DNA of 64,000 bases from Nocardioides sp. (GTDB lineage Bacteria; Actinomycetota; Actinomycetes; Propionibacteriales; Nocardioidaceae): NCBI GenBank assembly GCA_020636915.1, contig JACJWV010000017.1:45835-109834 (forward strand), given 5' to 3'. Shown here one piece after another: positions 24,869 through 34,084 of the stretch (within the stretch, counting starts at the first letter, position 1; each line of letters starts with the position of its first letter). The notes beneath the pieces are model-generated. The model searched no databases. It worked only from the letters and a program-made list of their open reading frames with translations, and was not told where the DNA came from. A program made the position numbers and the translations under genes.

Positions 24869-26821
24869 GTGTCCTCCCACTGCGCCCCGGGCGGGGCCGG
24901 GGCCTCCCCCGCGCCCGACGGCACCGCCGTGGTCGCCCTCGTGGGGGCGCCGAACGCCGGGAAGACGACGATCTTCAACGCGCTGACCGGGCTGCGCGCC
25001 AAGACCGGCAACTACCCCGGCGTGACGGTCGGCCGCGCGCGCGGCCGCTGCCAGGTGGCCGGCGACACCGCGGTCGAGGTCGAGGACCTCCCCGGCACCT
25101 ACAGCCTCGAGCCCATCAGCCTCGACGAGCAGATCACCGTCGACCTCCTCCACGGCCGCCTGGAGGGCGTCGACACTCCGGACGCGGTGGTCGTGGTCGC
25201 CGACGCGACGACGCTCGGGACCTCGCTGCGCCTGCTCGCCCGGGTGCTCGAGCTCGGTGCGCCGACCACGCTCGCGCTGACGATGTACGACGAGCTCGTC
25301 GCCCGCGGCGGCAGCCTCGACACGGCCCGGTTGGGCCGGGCCCTCGGCATCCCCGTCGTGGTCGCCGACGGCCGACGCCGCTCCGGAACCGCCGACCTCG
25401 TGGGACTCCTGGGCGCACCGCAGGACTGGCCGACGCCGGTGGTCGCCCCACCCACCGGCCCCGAGGAGTCGACCGCCTGGGCCCGGTCGGTGCTGCTCAC
25501 CGCGTCGTACCGCCCCGCGACCGAGAGCGCACTCACCGCGCGGATCGACCGGGTCCTGCTGCACCCGGTCGCCGGCGTGCTGGTCTTCCTCGGCGTCATG
25601 CTCGCCTTCTTCGAGACGATCTTCGTGCTCGCAGCGCCGCTGCAGGACGCGATCGCCCGCGGCATCTCCGCCCTGTCGGGGCTGGTGACCTCGGTCGCCG
25701 GCGACTCCGCGCTCGCCCGGCTGGTCTCCGAGGCGATCCTCGGCGGTGTCGGGAGCGTGCTGGTCTTCGTCCCACAGATCGCCTTGCTGTTCGTGCTCAT
25801 CGCGGTCCTGGAGCAGGTCGGCTACCTGTCCCGGGCCGCCTTCCTGATGGACCGCGTGATGGCGATGGCGGGCCTCGAGGGGCGCGCGTTCGTGGCCCTG
25901 CTGTCGTCGTTCGCCTGCGCGATCCCCGGGATCATGGCCACGCGCACGATGCCGTCGGCGCGCGAGCGGCTCGCCACGATGCTGACCCTCCCCCTCGTCA
26001 CCTGCTCGGCGCGGCTCCCGGTCTACCTGCTGCTGGTGTCGATGCTGGTGCCGGCCGACGCGCGGTGGTGGGGCATCGGGGCGCGCGGGGTCGTGATGTT
26101 CGCCCTCTACCTGCTGGGGGCGATCTCGATGATGGTGGCGGCGCGCGTGGCGACGTGGCTCGGCCGGTCGCGGCACGCCGTGCTGCCCTTCACGCTCGAG
26201 ATGCCGCCGTACCGGCTGCCGTCGCTGCGCACGATGGCGTTCTCGGTGTGGCTGCCGGTCAAGGGCTTCCTGCGCAAGGCGGGCACGATCATCCTGGTCG
26301 CCACCGTGCTCATGTGGGCCCTGCTCAACCTCCCGACCCACTCGGCGGCCGAGCTGCGGGCGGCGGGGGTCGACCCGCAGGACAGCACCGCCGTCACGTC
26401 GTACACGATGCAGAACAGCCTCGCCGCGGACGTCGGACGCGCGGTCGGCCCGGTCTTCGAGCCGCTCGGCTTCGACTGGAAGACCAACGTCGCGGTCATC
26501 TCCTCGCTGGCCGCACGCGAGACGTTCGTGGCCACGCTCGGGCAGATCAGCGCTGCCGAGGACCCCACCGACCCGAGCGCCGCGCTCCAGGACTCGACCT
26601 ACGACAGCGGTCCCCACGAGGGCGAGCTCGTCTACACCCCGGCCACGCTCGCCGCGCTGCTCGTCTTCTTCGTCTTCGCGCTCCAGTGCCTGTCCACGAT
26701 CGCGGTGCTGCGGCGCGAGACCGGCCGGTGGCGCTGGCCGCTGACCGTGTTCGGCTTCTACTTCGCGCTCGCCTGGACGATGGCGCTGGCCGCACACACC
26801 GTGGTCGGGGCGGTCGCGTGA
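24869..26821 (+). CDS. feoB: FeoB, ferrous iron transporter B
   Basis: The 650-aa protein has an N-terminal G domain (G1 GAPNAGKTT at 26-34, G2/G3 region NYPGVTVGRARG and DLPGTYSL), a short linker domain, then about ten membrane segments in two Gate repeats (SFACAIPGIMATRTMPSARE; SSLAARETFVATLGQISA). It imports Fe(II) with GTP/NTP hydrolysis. It is shorter than the 770-aa enterobacterial form, as is common in actinobacteria. Start GTG 24869; a longer frame into feoA is rejected. The stop overlaps the next GTG (GTGA). Confidence 0.93.
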   Translation: MSSHCAPGGAGASPAPDGTAVVALVGAPNAGKTTIFNALTGLRAKTGNYPGVTVGRARGRCQVAGDTAVEVEDLPGTYSLEPISLDEQITVDLLHGRLEGVDTPDAVVVVADATTLGTSLRLLARVLELGAPTTLALTMYDELVARGGSLDTARLGRALGIPVVVADGRRRSGTADLVGLLGAPQDWPTPVVAPPTGPEESTAWARSVLLTASYRPATESALTARIDRVLLHPVAGVLVFLGVMLAFFETIFVLAAPLQDAIARGISALSGLVTSVAGDSALARLVSEAILGGVGSVLVFVPQIALLFVLIAVLEQVGYLSRAAFLMDRVMAMAGLEGRAFVALLSSFACAIPGIMATRTMPSARERLATMLTLPLVTCSARLPVYLLLVSMLVPADARWWGIGARGVVMFALYLLGAISMMVAARVATWLGRSRHAVLPFTLEMPPYRLPSLRTMAFSVWLPVKGFLRKAGTIILVATVLMWALLNLPTHSAAELRAAGVDPQDSTAVTSYTMQNSLAADVGRAVGPVFEPLGFDWKTNVAVISSLAARETFVATLGQISAAEDPTDPSAALQDSTYDSGPHEGELVYTPATLAALLVFFVFALQCLSTIAVLRRETGRWRWPLTVFGFYFALAWTMALAAHTVVGAVA

Positions 26822-27345
26822 GCACCGTGCTGCTCCACGCCGAGGCCGGCGCCGACGCTGCGGAGGTGCGCTGGGTCGCGCCCCACACGCCCCTGCCGGC
26901 GACCGGCACCGTCGTGCACGCGCCCGCCGAGCTGGCCCGCCTGCTCGCGGACGGCACGCTGACCGAGGTCCGGGTGCTGCCCGGCTGCGTCGCCACGCGC
27001 GCACCCGCGGCGGGCGACTGGCGGCGGATCGGGGCGGAGGTACGCCGCGCCGTCGCGGCCGCACTCGCGCAACCCTCGGGCTGGGAGCTGCTGCCCTTCG
27101 CCTCCGGCGCGGACGACGCCGTCCTGGCCGACGCGGCTCGCGACCTGCTGGCCGGCGAGGTGGGCGACTACGCCCGCTCGCACGGCGGCTCGATCGAGCT
27201 CGTCGAGGTGGCCGACGGCGTCGTCGCCGTCCGCCTGCGCGGCAGGTGCCACGGGTGCCCGGCGTCCACGCTCACCCTGCGCCACCACCTCGAGAGACGG
27301 CTGCGCGAGCGCTGCACCGGGCTGGTCGCCGTGGTCGAGCGCTGA
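26818..27345 (+). CDS. NifU C-terminal (Nfu-type) iron-sulfur protein
   Basis: The 175-aa protein has an N-terminal domain resembling the Nfu/scaffold N-domain (residues 1-90) and a C-terminal NifU-like domain with LLAGEVGDYARSHGGSIELV and the Fe-S motif RGRCHGCPASTLTL (CxxC). Nfu proteins carry [4Fe-4S] clusters to target enzymes. The GTGA overlap with feoB makes this a true member of the feo operon, in the position where FeoC stands in gamma-proteobacteria. It could use the incoming iron for clusters or sense it for FeoB. It ends 4 bp from the convergent synthetase gene. Confidence 0.88.
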   Translation: MSTVLLHAEAGADAAEVRWVAPHTPLPATGTVVHAPAELARLLADGTLTEVRVLPGCVATRAPAAGDWRRIGAEVRRAVAAALAQPSGWELLPFASGADDAVLADAARDLLAGEVGDYARSHGGSIELVEVADGVVAVRLRGRCHGCPASTLTLRHHLERRLRERCTGLVAVVER

Positions 27346-27349
27346 GCCC

Positions 27350-28906
27350 CTAGTTGACCTGGCGGTCGCGGCCCTCCCAGTAGGGCGCGCGCAGCTTGAA
27401 CTTCTGCAGCTTGCCGGTCGCGGTGCGGGCCAGGGTGTCGCGGAACTCGATGGTCGTCGGCGCCTTGTAGTGCGCGGCCTTCTCCTTGCACCAGGCGATG
27501 AGCTCCTGCTCGGTCGCCGACTGACCCTCGCCCAGCACGACGAGCGCCTTGATGGTCTCGCCCCACTTCTCGCTCGGCACGCCGATGACCGCGACCTCGG
27601 CGACAGCCGGGTGGGAGAACAGCACGTCCTCGACCTCGATCGACGACACGTTCTCGCCGCCGGTGATGATGACGTCCTTCTTGCGGTCGGAGATCGTCAG
27701 GTAGCCGTCGTCGCCGATCGTGCCACCGTCACCGGTGTGGAACCACCCGTCGGCCAGGGCCTTGGCGGACTCCTCGGGCTGCTCCCAGTAGCCCTCGAGC
27801 ACGACGTTGGAGCGCGCGAGCACCTCGCCCTCGTTCTGCTCGTCGTGGGAGATCTGGAGCCGGACGCCGAGGGCCGGCGCGCCCGCGCGGGTCAGCTTGG
27901 TGGCCTTCTCCAACGGGTCGAGGTGGTCCCACTCGGCGCGGCTGCGGTTGAACGTCAGCAGCGGTGAGGTCTCGGTGAGGCCGTAGATCTGGATGAACTC
28001 CCAGCCCAGCTCCTCCTCCACCCGCGCGACCGTCTTCGTCGGGGGCGGGGCGCCGGCCATGATGATCCGCACGCGGTCGCGCCCGGGGATCGGGCCGTCC
28101 CACGACTGCGCGGCGTCGAGCACGGCGGCCGCGACGGCCGGGGCCGCGCACATCACGGTCACCCCGTGCGCCTCGACCCGGCGCAGGATCTCGGCGCCGT
28201 CGATCTTGCGGATCACGACGTGCTTGGCGCCGACGCCGGTCGCGAGGTAGGGCCAGCCCCAGCCGTTGGCGTGGAACATCGGCAGCGTGTGGAGGTAGAC
28301 GTCACGGTCGCTGGTCTGCGCGTGCAGGCCGAACGTCACGGCGTTGACCCAGATGTTGCGGTGGGTGATCTGCACGCCCTTGGGCCGCGCGGTCGTGCCG
28401 GAGGTGTAGTTGATGCAGGCCGTGGCGTTCTCGTCGGGCTCCCAGGGCCGCGGCCCGCTGCCCCCGTCGTCAGGGGCTGGCGCGTACAGGTGCTCGTCGT
28501 CGCCGAGCACGAACTTGAACTCCGCCTCGACCGACGCGAGCTCCTCCTGGAGCTCGGGGTCCACGAGCAGCACGCGGGCGCCGGAGTGCTGGACGATGTA
28601 GCGCACCTCCTCGGGGCTCAGCCGGAAGTTCACCGGCACCAGCACCCGTCCCCAGCCGCTGACCCCGAAGAACGACGTGAGCAGCCGCGCGCTGTTGTGG
28701 CTGACCACCGCGACCCGGTCGCCGACCTCGAGCCCGAGCTCGTCGAGCTTCGCGGCCTGACGCCGCGCGAGCTCGCCCATCCCGGCGTACGTCAGCTCGC
28801 CCAGGCTGGGCGCCGGCTGGTCGGGTTCGTCCACCACGCCGATGCGGTCGCCGTACACCTGCACGGCCCGGTCGAGGAAGTCGCTGACGCTGAACGGCAC
28901 GAACAT
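27350..28906 (-). CDS. Long/medium-chain acyl-CoA synthetase (AMP-forming)
   Basis: The 518-aa ANL enzyme has P-loop INYTSGTTARPKGVQITHRN, the A5 motif IQIYGLTETSPL, A7 GWFHTGDGGTIGDDGYLTI, A8 DRKKDVIITGGENVSSIEVE and the A10 Lys in TATGKLQKFKLR. It is the FadD/AlkK-like type that activates fatty or related acids. It is distinct from the AcsA-like ligase at 8667. ATG 28906 follows TACAGT on the minus strand (plus 28913-28918) by 6 nt, giving a leaderless unit; the longer upstream frame is rejected. Fatty-acid degradation is the likely role. Confidence 0.9.
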   Translation of the reverse strand: MFVPFSVSDFLDRAVQVYGDRIGVVDEPDQPAPSLGELTYAGMGELARRQAAKLDELGLEVGDRVAVVSHNSARLLTSFFGVSGWGRVLVPVNFRLSPEEVRYIVQHSGARVLLVDPELQEELASVEAEFKFVLGDDEHLYAPAPDDGGSGPRPWEPDENATACINYTSGTTARPKGVQITHRNIWVNAVTFGLHAQTSDRDVYLHTLPMFHANGWGWPYLATGVGAKHVVIRKIDGAEILRRVEAHGVTVMCAAPAVAAAVLDAAQSWDGPIPGRDRVRIIMAGAPPPTKTVARVEEELGWEFIQIYGLTETSPLLTFNRSRAEWDHLDPLEKATKLTRAGAPALGVRLQISHDEQNEGEVLARSNVVLEGYWEQPEESAKALADGWFHTGDGGTIGDDGYLTISDRKKDVIITGGENVSSIEVEDVLFSHPAVAEVAVIGVPSEKWGETIKALVVLGEGQSATEQELIAWCKEKAAHYKAPTTIEFRDTLARTATGKLQKFKLRAPYWEGRDRQVN

Positions 28907-29003
28907 GGGGCCACTGTAGTGACGCGACGTTGCTCCGAGGTTGCCCTCGTCCCATCCCATGGCCGACCGTTTTCGTCTCGGCACCTTCGGGCACCGCGCC
29001 CTC

Positions 29004-30077
29004 ATGGACACCTCGACGCTCAGCAAGGTCTACCAGTCCGACGGGCCGTTCGCGACGGTGCTCGTGGACGTCGGGCACGAGTCGGAGAACGGCGCGCACG
29101 AGCACGAGCTGCGGGTCCGCGCGGCCCGCGAAGCGCTGCGGGAGCAGGGCGCCCCCGAGGGCGTCGTGACCGCGGTCGGTGACCGGCTCGGCGAGCTCGT
29201 TCCCCAACCGGTGCCCGTGGCCCGCCTCGTCGTCGTCACGGCCGACGGCGTCCAGCACGACGAGACGGCCGCGTTCCAGGTCGACGACCCGGTCGCGACG
29301 TGGGGTCCGCTGCCGGACCTGGCGCGCTGGATCGAGCACGCGGACGGGGCGGTCACCTTCGTGCTCGCCGTCGTCGACCACGAGGGCGGCGACGTGGCTG
29401 TGCACCGCTCCGACCTGCCCTCGCCCGAGCAGACGGCCTCGGTGCACGGCAGCACGGAGAACATCCACCAGGTCGGCGCGGACGACTGGGGCAGCCTGAA
29501 GTACCAGCACCGGACCGAGAACGTCTGGGCCCACAACGCGGCCGAGGTCGCCGACCGGATCACCTCCCACGTCCGGGCCGGCAACCGTCTGGTCCTCCTC
29601 GCCGGGGACCCGCGATCGCGCTCGCTGGTGCGTGAGCGGCTCGACGGGACCCACGCGGAGGTCGTCGACCTCGAGAGCGGATCCCGTGCCGACGACGGCG
29701 GCGAGGAGGCGCTCCAGGCGGCCGTGCGCGGGGCGCTGCTGGAGCAGGTGGTACGACGCCGCGTCGGTCGTGTGCACGAGCTGCGCGAGCGGCTCGGACG
29801 GGGCGAGGGCGCGGTCGCCGGGCTGGACGACGTCACGGGGGCGTTCGTCCGCGGTCAGGTGGCCACCCTGCTCCTCGACCCCGCCGCCGCGGCCCAGCAG
29901 GAGCTCGCCCCCGGCACCTACCGAGGGCTCTCGATCGGCACCCAGGAGACCGTGCCCGCCGACGTCGGCCTGGTGGCCGCGGCGGCCCTGACCTCGGCGG
30001 ACGTCGCGATCGTCTCCTCCGCGACGCTCGGCGGAGAGCCGGTCGCCGCACTGCTGCGGTGGGACCAGCCCGCCTGA
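29004..30077 (+). CDS. baeRF2 / Rv2629-like protein (eRF1-like fold)
   Basis: The 357-aa protein starts near LSKVYQSDGPFATVLVDVGH and carries VTFVLAVVDHEGGDVAVHRS, LKYQHRTENVWAHNAAEVAD and a late ALTSADVAIVSSAT segment. The order matches bacterial archaeo-eukaryotic release factor family 2, to which Rv2629 of the M. tuberculosis DosR regulon belongs. These are eRF1/Pelota-like proteins of uncertain role, perhaps on stalled ribosomes. The start is uncertain: ATG 29004 best fits the family, ATG 28959 and 28941 are in frame. A loose DosR-like sequence (CACCTTCGGGCACC) lies 28982-28995. Confidence 0.75.
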   Translation: MDTSTLSKVYQSDGPFATVLVDVGHESENGAHEHELRVRAAREALREQGAPEGVVTAVGDRLGELVPQPVPVARLVVVTADGVQHDETAAFQVDDPVATWGPLPDLARWIEHADGAVTFVLAVVDHEGGDVAVHRSDLPSPEQTASVHGSTENIHQVGADDWGSLKYQHRTENVWAHNAAEVADRITSHVRAGNRLVLLAGDPRSRSLVRERLDGTHAEVVDLESGSRADDGGEEALQAAVRGALLEQVVRRRVGRVHELRERLGRGEGAVAGLDDVTGAFVRGQVATLLLDPAAAAQQELAPGTYRGLSIGTQETVPADVGLVAAAALTSADVAIVSSATLGGEPVAALLRWDQPA

Positions 30078-30168
30078 CGCCGGCGGCGGTCCCCTACGCT
30101 GGGCGGGTCCCGAGCCCAGGGAGACCGCGATCCGCCCCCGTCCTGCACCCGTCCAGCCCGCTCCGCCC

Positions 30169-30885
30169 GTGGTGGTGTGGAGCCGGGCGGCGCTGCTCGG
30201 CGGGGTGATGCTCGGGAGCGGAGCCGTCTCGCACGTAGCGGCCGGTGGCCTGCTCCCGCACCCGCTCGTCGTGCTGCTGCTCGGCGGCGGGTGCGTCGTC
30301 CTGTCGGCCAGGTTCCTCCTGGGCCGGGCCTCGACGCGCCGTGTCGTCGCGCTGGTCGTCGCGGGCCAGGCGCTCTCGCACACGGTGCTCTCGGCGCTCG
30401 CCGGCCACCGGGGCGACCCGGTCTCCGTCTCCGGGGCTTCCGGGGCGCCCTCGGTGCCGGCCGCGCTGCCGGTCGACGGCGCCGGCCACCGCGTGGGATC
30501 ACTGCTCGACGCCTATCACGCGAGCGCGCCGGCCGCCGGTGCGTCCGGCGGCCCCGAGGTCCCGGTCTCGTGGCTGAGCCACCTCGCCGGGCACGTCGCC
30601 GAGCAGGGGCCGCTCATGGTCCTGGCCCACGTCGCCGGCGCGGTCGCGCTCGGCCTGTGGCTGGCCGTCGGCGAGCGCGCTCTGTGGGCGCTCCTCGACC
30701 TGGCCGCGACGCGGGTCGTGGTCGCTGCTGCCGCGCAGCGGACGGCGTCCGCACTGCTCGCGCTGCTCCACCGGGCCGCTGGCGTACGCCGCCCGCAGCC
30801 GCGGGCGACCGGCTTCTGCGCCCTTCCCCGACTCGAGCGTCCGGCGCTGTCGCGCCGCGGCCCGCCCCTCCTCCTCGCGTCCTGA
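30169..30885 (+). CDS. Multi-pass membrane protein, unknown function
   Basis: The 238-aa protein from GTG 30169 (two more GTG codons follow) has about four to five hydrophobic segments (residues 8-26, 32-50, 58-75, 150-168 and 175-195) with a His-containing loop HTVLSALAGHRGDPVSVSGA. The C-terminal 50 residues are basic and Pro/Ser-rich. It lies 73 bp before a copper chaperone and DyP peroxidase, a neighbourhood typical of small copper-handling membrane proteins, but no motif proves copper binding. No family is recognised. Confidence 0.65.
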   Translation: MVVWSRAALLGGVMLGSGAVSHVAAGGLLPHPLVVLLLGGGCVVLSARFLLGRASTRRVVALVVAGQALSHTVLSALAGHRGDPVSVSGASGAPSVPAALPVDGAGHRVGSLLDAYHASAPAAGASGGPEVPVSWLSHLAGHVAEQGPLMVLAHVAGAVALGLWLAVGERALWALLDLAATRVVVAAAAQRTASALLALLHRAAGVRRPQPRATGFCALPRLERPALSRRGPPLLLAS

Positions 30886-30958
30886 CCCACCCCGGGGCCG
30901 CCCGCGCGGGCGGCCCCCGGCGCGCCGTCGCGCGCCCCCACCGACCGAGGAGAACACC

Positions 30959-31522
30959 ATGACGAACCCTGCCCTACGCGCACGCCGGGTGCGCACCCTG
31001 CTGCCGGCCCTGGCGCTGGCCCTGACCGCCACCGGACTGGCCGGCTGTGGCGACGACAGCCCCGACGCCGCGCCGGACGCGGCCACCAGCTCGGCGAGCG
31101 GCGCGATCACCATCGAGGACCCCTGGGTCCGCGCCACCACCGGGACCGAGGACCCGACCATGACGGCCGCGTTCATGACCATCGACAACGAGACCGACGA
31201 GGACGTCGTCCTGGTGAAGGCTTCCTCGCCCGACGCCGGCATGGTCCAGCTCCACGAGATGGCCGAGGCCGACGGGACGATGGTCATGCAGGAGGTGGAC
31301 GGCGGCATCACGGTCAAGGCGCACGGCGGGCAGCTGCTCCAGCCCGGCGGCTACCACGTGATGCTGATGGACCTCACGGGCGAGCTCGCGCCGGGCGACG
31401 AGGTGGAGCTGACCCTGGAGTTCTCCGACGGCAGCTCCCAGGAGGTCACCGCCCCCGTGAAGGAGTTCACCGAGGAGGAGGGGCATTACCACTCCCCCGG
31501 CACCGAGGAGCACTCGCACTGA
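30959..31522 (+). CDS. Lipoprotein copper chaperone PCu(A)C
   Basis: The 187-aa lipoprotein has a lipobox LAGC (cleavage before Cys30). It contains the Cu(I)-binding pattern LHEMAEADGTMVMQEVDGG and GGYHVMLM, that is H-x-M ... M ... H-x-M, and a His-rich tail GHYHSPGTEEHSH. PCu(A)C proteins deliver copper to cytochrome oxidase CuA or hold it outside the membrane. The stop TGA overlaps the DyP ATG by one base, so the chaperone and peroxidase are made together. Confidence 0.9.
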   Translation: MTNPALRARRVRTLLPALALALTATGLAGCGDDSPDAAPDAATSSASGAITIEDPWVRATTGTEDPTMTAAFMTIDNETDEDVVLVKASSPDAGMVQLHEMAEADGTMVMQEVDGGITVKAHGGQLLQPGGYHVMLMDLTGELAPGDEVELTLEFSDGSSQEVTAPVKEFTEEEGHYHSPGTEEHSH

Positions 31523-32661
31523 TGGCCGGGTCCGAGCGCACCCCGCTCGGGCGTCGGCGGTTCCTGGGGTACGTCGGGTCGGCGGCCGCTGGTGCGGCCG
31601 CCGGCTCAGCCGGCGGCGCCGCCTGGGCGTCCGCACGCGACCCCGAGCCGGCACCCCCGGCAGTCCCGACGACGTCCGAGGCCGTCCTCTCGCCGTACGG
31701 TCCCCACCAGCCGGGGATCGCCGCGCCCGCGCCGCGGGTCACCGAGGTCGTGGCCCTCGACCTGCTGCCCCACGTCGACCGCGACGCGCTCGGTCGGTTG
31801 CTGCGCGCCTGGACCGGGGACGTCGAGGCCCTGACGACCGGCCGGCCGACCCCGGGCGACACCGAGCCGTGGCTCGCCGAGGCCGCCGGGGTGACGGTCA
31901 CGGTCGGCCTCGGGCCCGGCGCCCTCGCGGCCGCGACCGTCGAGGGACCGTGGGGCTTCGGCCCGGTGCCACCCATGCGGCACGACCGGCTGCAGGAGCG
32001 GTGGTCGGGTGGCGACCTGGTCCTGGTCGTCGGCGCACCGGAGGGCACCACCGCCGCGCACGCGGTCCGCCAGCTGGTCCGGGACGCGTCGCCGTTCGCC
32101 CGGCAGCGGTGGCGGCAGACCGGGTCGTGGAACGGGGTGGACCGGGCGGGGCGTCCGGTGACGGGTCGCAACCTCTTCGGCCAGGTCGACGGGACCGGCA
32201 ACCCCGCCCCGGGCAGCGACCTCTTCGACCGGACCGTGTGGGTCCGCGAGCCGCGCTGGGCGGGGGGCACCACCCTCGTCGTGCGTCGCATCACGATGGA
32301 CCTGGACCTGTGGGCGACCCTCACCCGCGAGGAGCAGGAGCGGGCCGTCGGCCGGCGCCTCGACGACGGCGCCCGGATGCACCCGATGCCGCCCCGAGCA
32401 CACGCCCTCCGGGCGCGACCGGCGCAGAACGGCGGTGCGCGGATCTTCCGCAAGGGCGCCAACTACTCGACGGGCGAGGACAGCGGGCTGGTCTTCATGA
32501 GCTTCCAGGCGTCGGTCGAGGGTCAGTTCGTCCCGGTGCAGACCGCGCTCGACCAAGAGGACGCCCTCAACGAGTGGACGACCGCCCTGGGGTCGGCGGT
32601 CTTCGCGGTCCTGCCCGGCTTCGACGAGGGCGACTGGCTGGGCTCGACGCTGCTGTCCTGA
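31522..32661 (+). CDS. Tat-exported DyP-type heme peroxidase
   Basis: The 379-aa protein has a twin-arginine signal GRRRFLGYVGSAAAGAAAG and the DyP signature NLFGQVDGTGNP (about 217-228), in which the distal Asp of the GxxDG motif is kept although the first residues differ from the usual GFKDGT. The proximal His region is likely HPMPPRAHALRARP, followed by RIFRKGANYS. It oxidises dyes or phenolics with H2O2, or acts like EfeB on heme or Fe(II). Export with a copper chaperone suggests a cell-surface oxidative role. Confidence 0.9.
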   Translation: MAGSERTPLGRRRFLGYVGSAAAGAAAGSAGGAAWASARDPEPAPPAVPTTSEAVLSPYGPHQPGIAAPAPRVTEVVALDLLPHVDRDALGRLLRAWTGDVEALTTGRPTPGDTEPWLAEAAGVTVTVGLGPGALAAATVEGPWGFGPVPPMRHDRLQERWSGGDLVLVVGAPEGTTAAHAVRQLVRDASPFARQRWRQTGSWNGVDRAGRPVTGRNLFGQVDGTGNPAPGSDLFDRTVWVREPRWAGGTTLVVRRITMDLDLWATLTREEQERAVGRRLDDGARMHPMPPRAHALRARPAQNGGARIFRKGANYSTGEDSGLVFMSFQASVEGQFVPVQTALDQEDALNEWTTALGSAVFAVLPGFDEGDWLGSTLLS

Positions 32662-33270
32662 CCCCGGAACGAGGACTCTCCTGCTTGATGTGTGGGTCGA
32701 GTGGGCGGGACTGGCGGCCTCCCGGTGCCGAACCACCTGTCGGGATGCCGCCGGGGTGCGGTCGCGCTCAGGCGGCGTGACAGCGGTGTGAAAGGGGTGC
32801 CGATTGGTCACGAACCGCATGTCGGAGCGCTCCCCACCTGCGGCTTCTGACCGATCGTGGTGTTTCCGGCCGAGGGTCGCGCACTCCCGGGGCTGTGGTG
32901 ACCGCCGGGGCTGATGTGACTGACGAGCAGGGCTGCCGCTACGCGGCCGCCCGCGCCAGCACCATGGGTCCGAGGAGTCTCAGCGGTCACACCAGCCACG
33001 TGAGGTCGAACCGGTCGGGGGAAACCCGCACGACACGCCGCTCCGGCCCGGCGTGTCGTGCGGGTCTCCCCGGGCAGGTGTCGACAGCGGGACCAACGGA
33101 CCATCCCCCAGGCCGGGAGACCGCGCCGACACCCGCGGGCCGTCCCCGCCTCGTCGGCCTGCCGGTCGCAACCCCGTGGCACCCCTAGCCCACGGTCGCC
33201 GGCCCGGGTCACGACACCCACGGATGCAGCAGGAGAGTCGCAATTGAACGAAAACGAACAGCAGCCGGGA
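32662..33270. other. 609-bp gene-free region with a strong hairpin
   Basis: No open frame here has coding character. The clear feature is a perfect 16-bp inverted repeat: 33024-33039 against 33050-33065, with a 10-nt loop and further near-pairing to 33017 and 33070. It sits between two converging units (DyP operon and exonuclease III) and may be a bidirectional terminator or a REP-like element. It has no U-tract. The rest shows nothing clear. Confidence 0.5.
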
Positions 33271-34050
33271 TCAGGTGAGGTCCAGGACCACCGGCGCGTG
33301 GTCGGAGGGGGAGCCGGTGCCCTGGGCGGGGTCCCGCTCGTCGCGGTCCACGAACGCACCGGTGACCCGGGCGGCCAGGGAGGGCGAACCGAGCAGGAAG
33401 TCGATGCGGAGGCCGCGGTCGCGCTCGAACCGCTGCCGGTAGTAGTCCCAGTAGGTGTACGACGGGTCGTGCGGCTTGACGGTGTCGACCCAGCCGTCCT
33501 CGACCAGGGCGAAGAAGGCGGCACGCTCGGCGGGCGTCACGTGAGTCGAGTTCTTGAACTGGGTGACGTCGAAGACGTCGTCGTCGGTGGGGCAGACGTT
33601 CCAGTCGCCGACCATGACGGTGTCGCGGTCCAGCCACCCGCGGGCCGCCTCGCGCAGCCGCGCGTACCAGTCCAGCTTGTAGACGTAGTGGGGGTCGTCG
33701 GGCTTGCGGCCGTTGGGGACGTAGAGCGACCAGACACGTACGCCGCCGCAGGTGGCGCCGATCGCCCGGGACTCCGGCTCGGCGGGCTCCCCCCACCCGG
33801 GCTGGCCCGGGAAGCCGGTCTCGACGTCCTCCAGCCCGACCCGGCTGAGGATCGCCACGCCGTTCCACTGGTTCACGCCGGAGACCGCCACGTCGTAGCC
33901 GCGGGCCTCGATGCCCATCAGGGGCAGCTGGTCGGCCCGGCCCTTGGTCTCCTGCAGCGCCAGCACGTCGATCTCGTGGCGGTCCAGCAACGCCTCGACG
34001 CGGTCGATCCGGGAGCGGAGGGAGTTGACGTTCCAGGTGGCGATGCGCAC
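33271..34050 (-). CDS. xthA: Exodeoxyribonuclease III (AP endonuclease)
   Basis: The 259-aa endonuclease/exonuclease/phosphatase-fold enzyme has VRIATWNVNSLRSRIDRVEA, ALQETKGR, VYVPNGRKPDDPHYVYKLDW-type strands (seen as SLYVPNGRKPDD), VMVGDWNVCPTDDDVFD, RIDFLLGSP and the final SDHAPVVLDL. It cuts abasic sites and removes 3' blocks in base-excision repair. GTG 34050 is chosen over GTG 34059 because homologs start with (M)RIATWNVNS and because TAGGGT (plus 34058-34063) then lies exactly 7 nt upstream. Confidence 0.92.
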   Translation of the reverse strand: MRIATWNVNSLRSRIDRVEALLDRHEIDVLALQETKGRADQLPLMGIEARGYDVAVSGVNQWNGVAILSRVGLEDVETGFPGQPGWGEPAEPESRAIGATCGGVRVWSLYVPNGRKPDDPHYVYKLDWYARLREAARGWLDRDTVMVGDWNVCPTDDDVFDVTQFKNSTHVTPAERAAFFALVEDGWVDTVKPHDPSYTYWDYYRQRFERDRGLRIDFLLGSPSLAARVTGAFVDRDERDPAQGTGSPSDHAPVVLDLT

Positions 34051-34084
34051 GGGCCACACCCTAGGCCGACGGTGCTGCGGTCGC

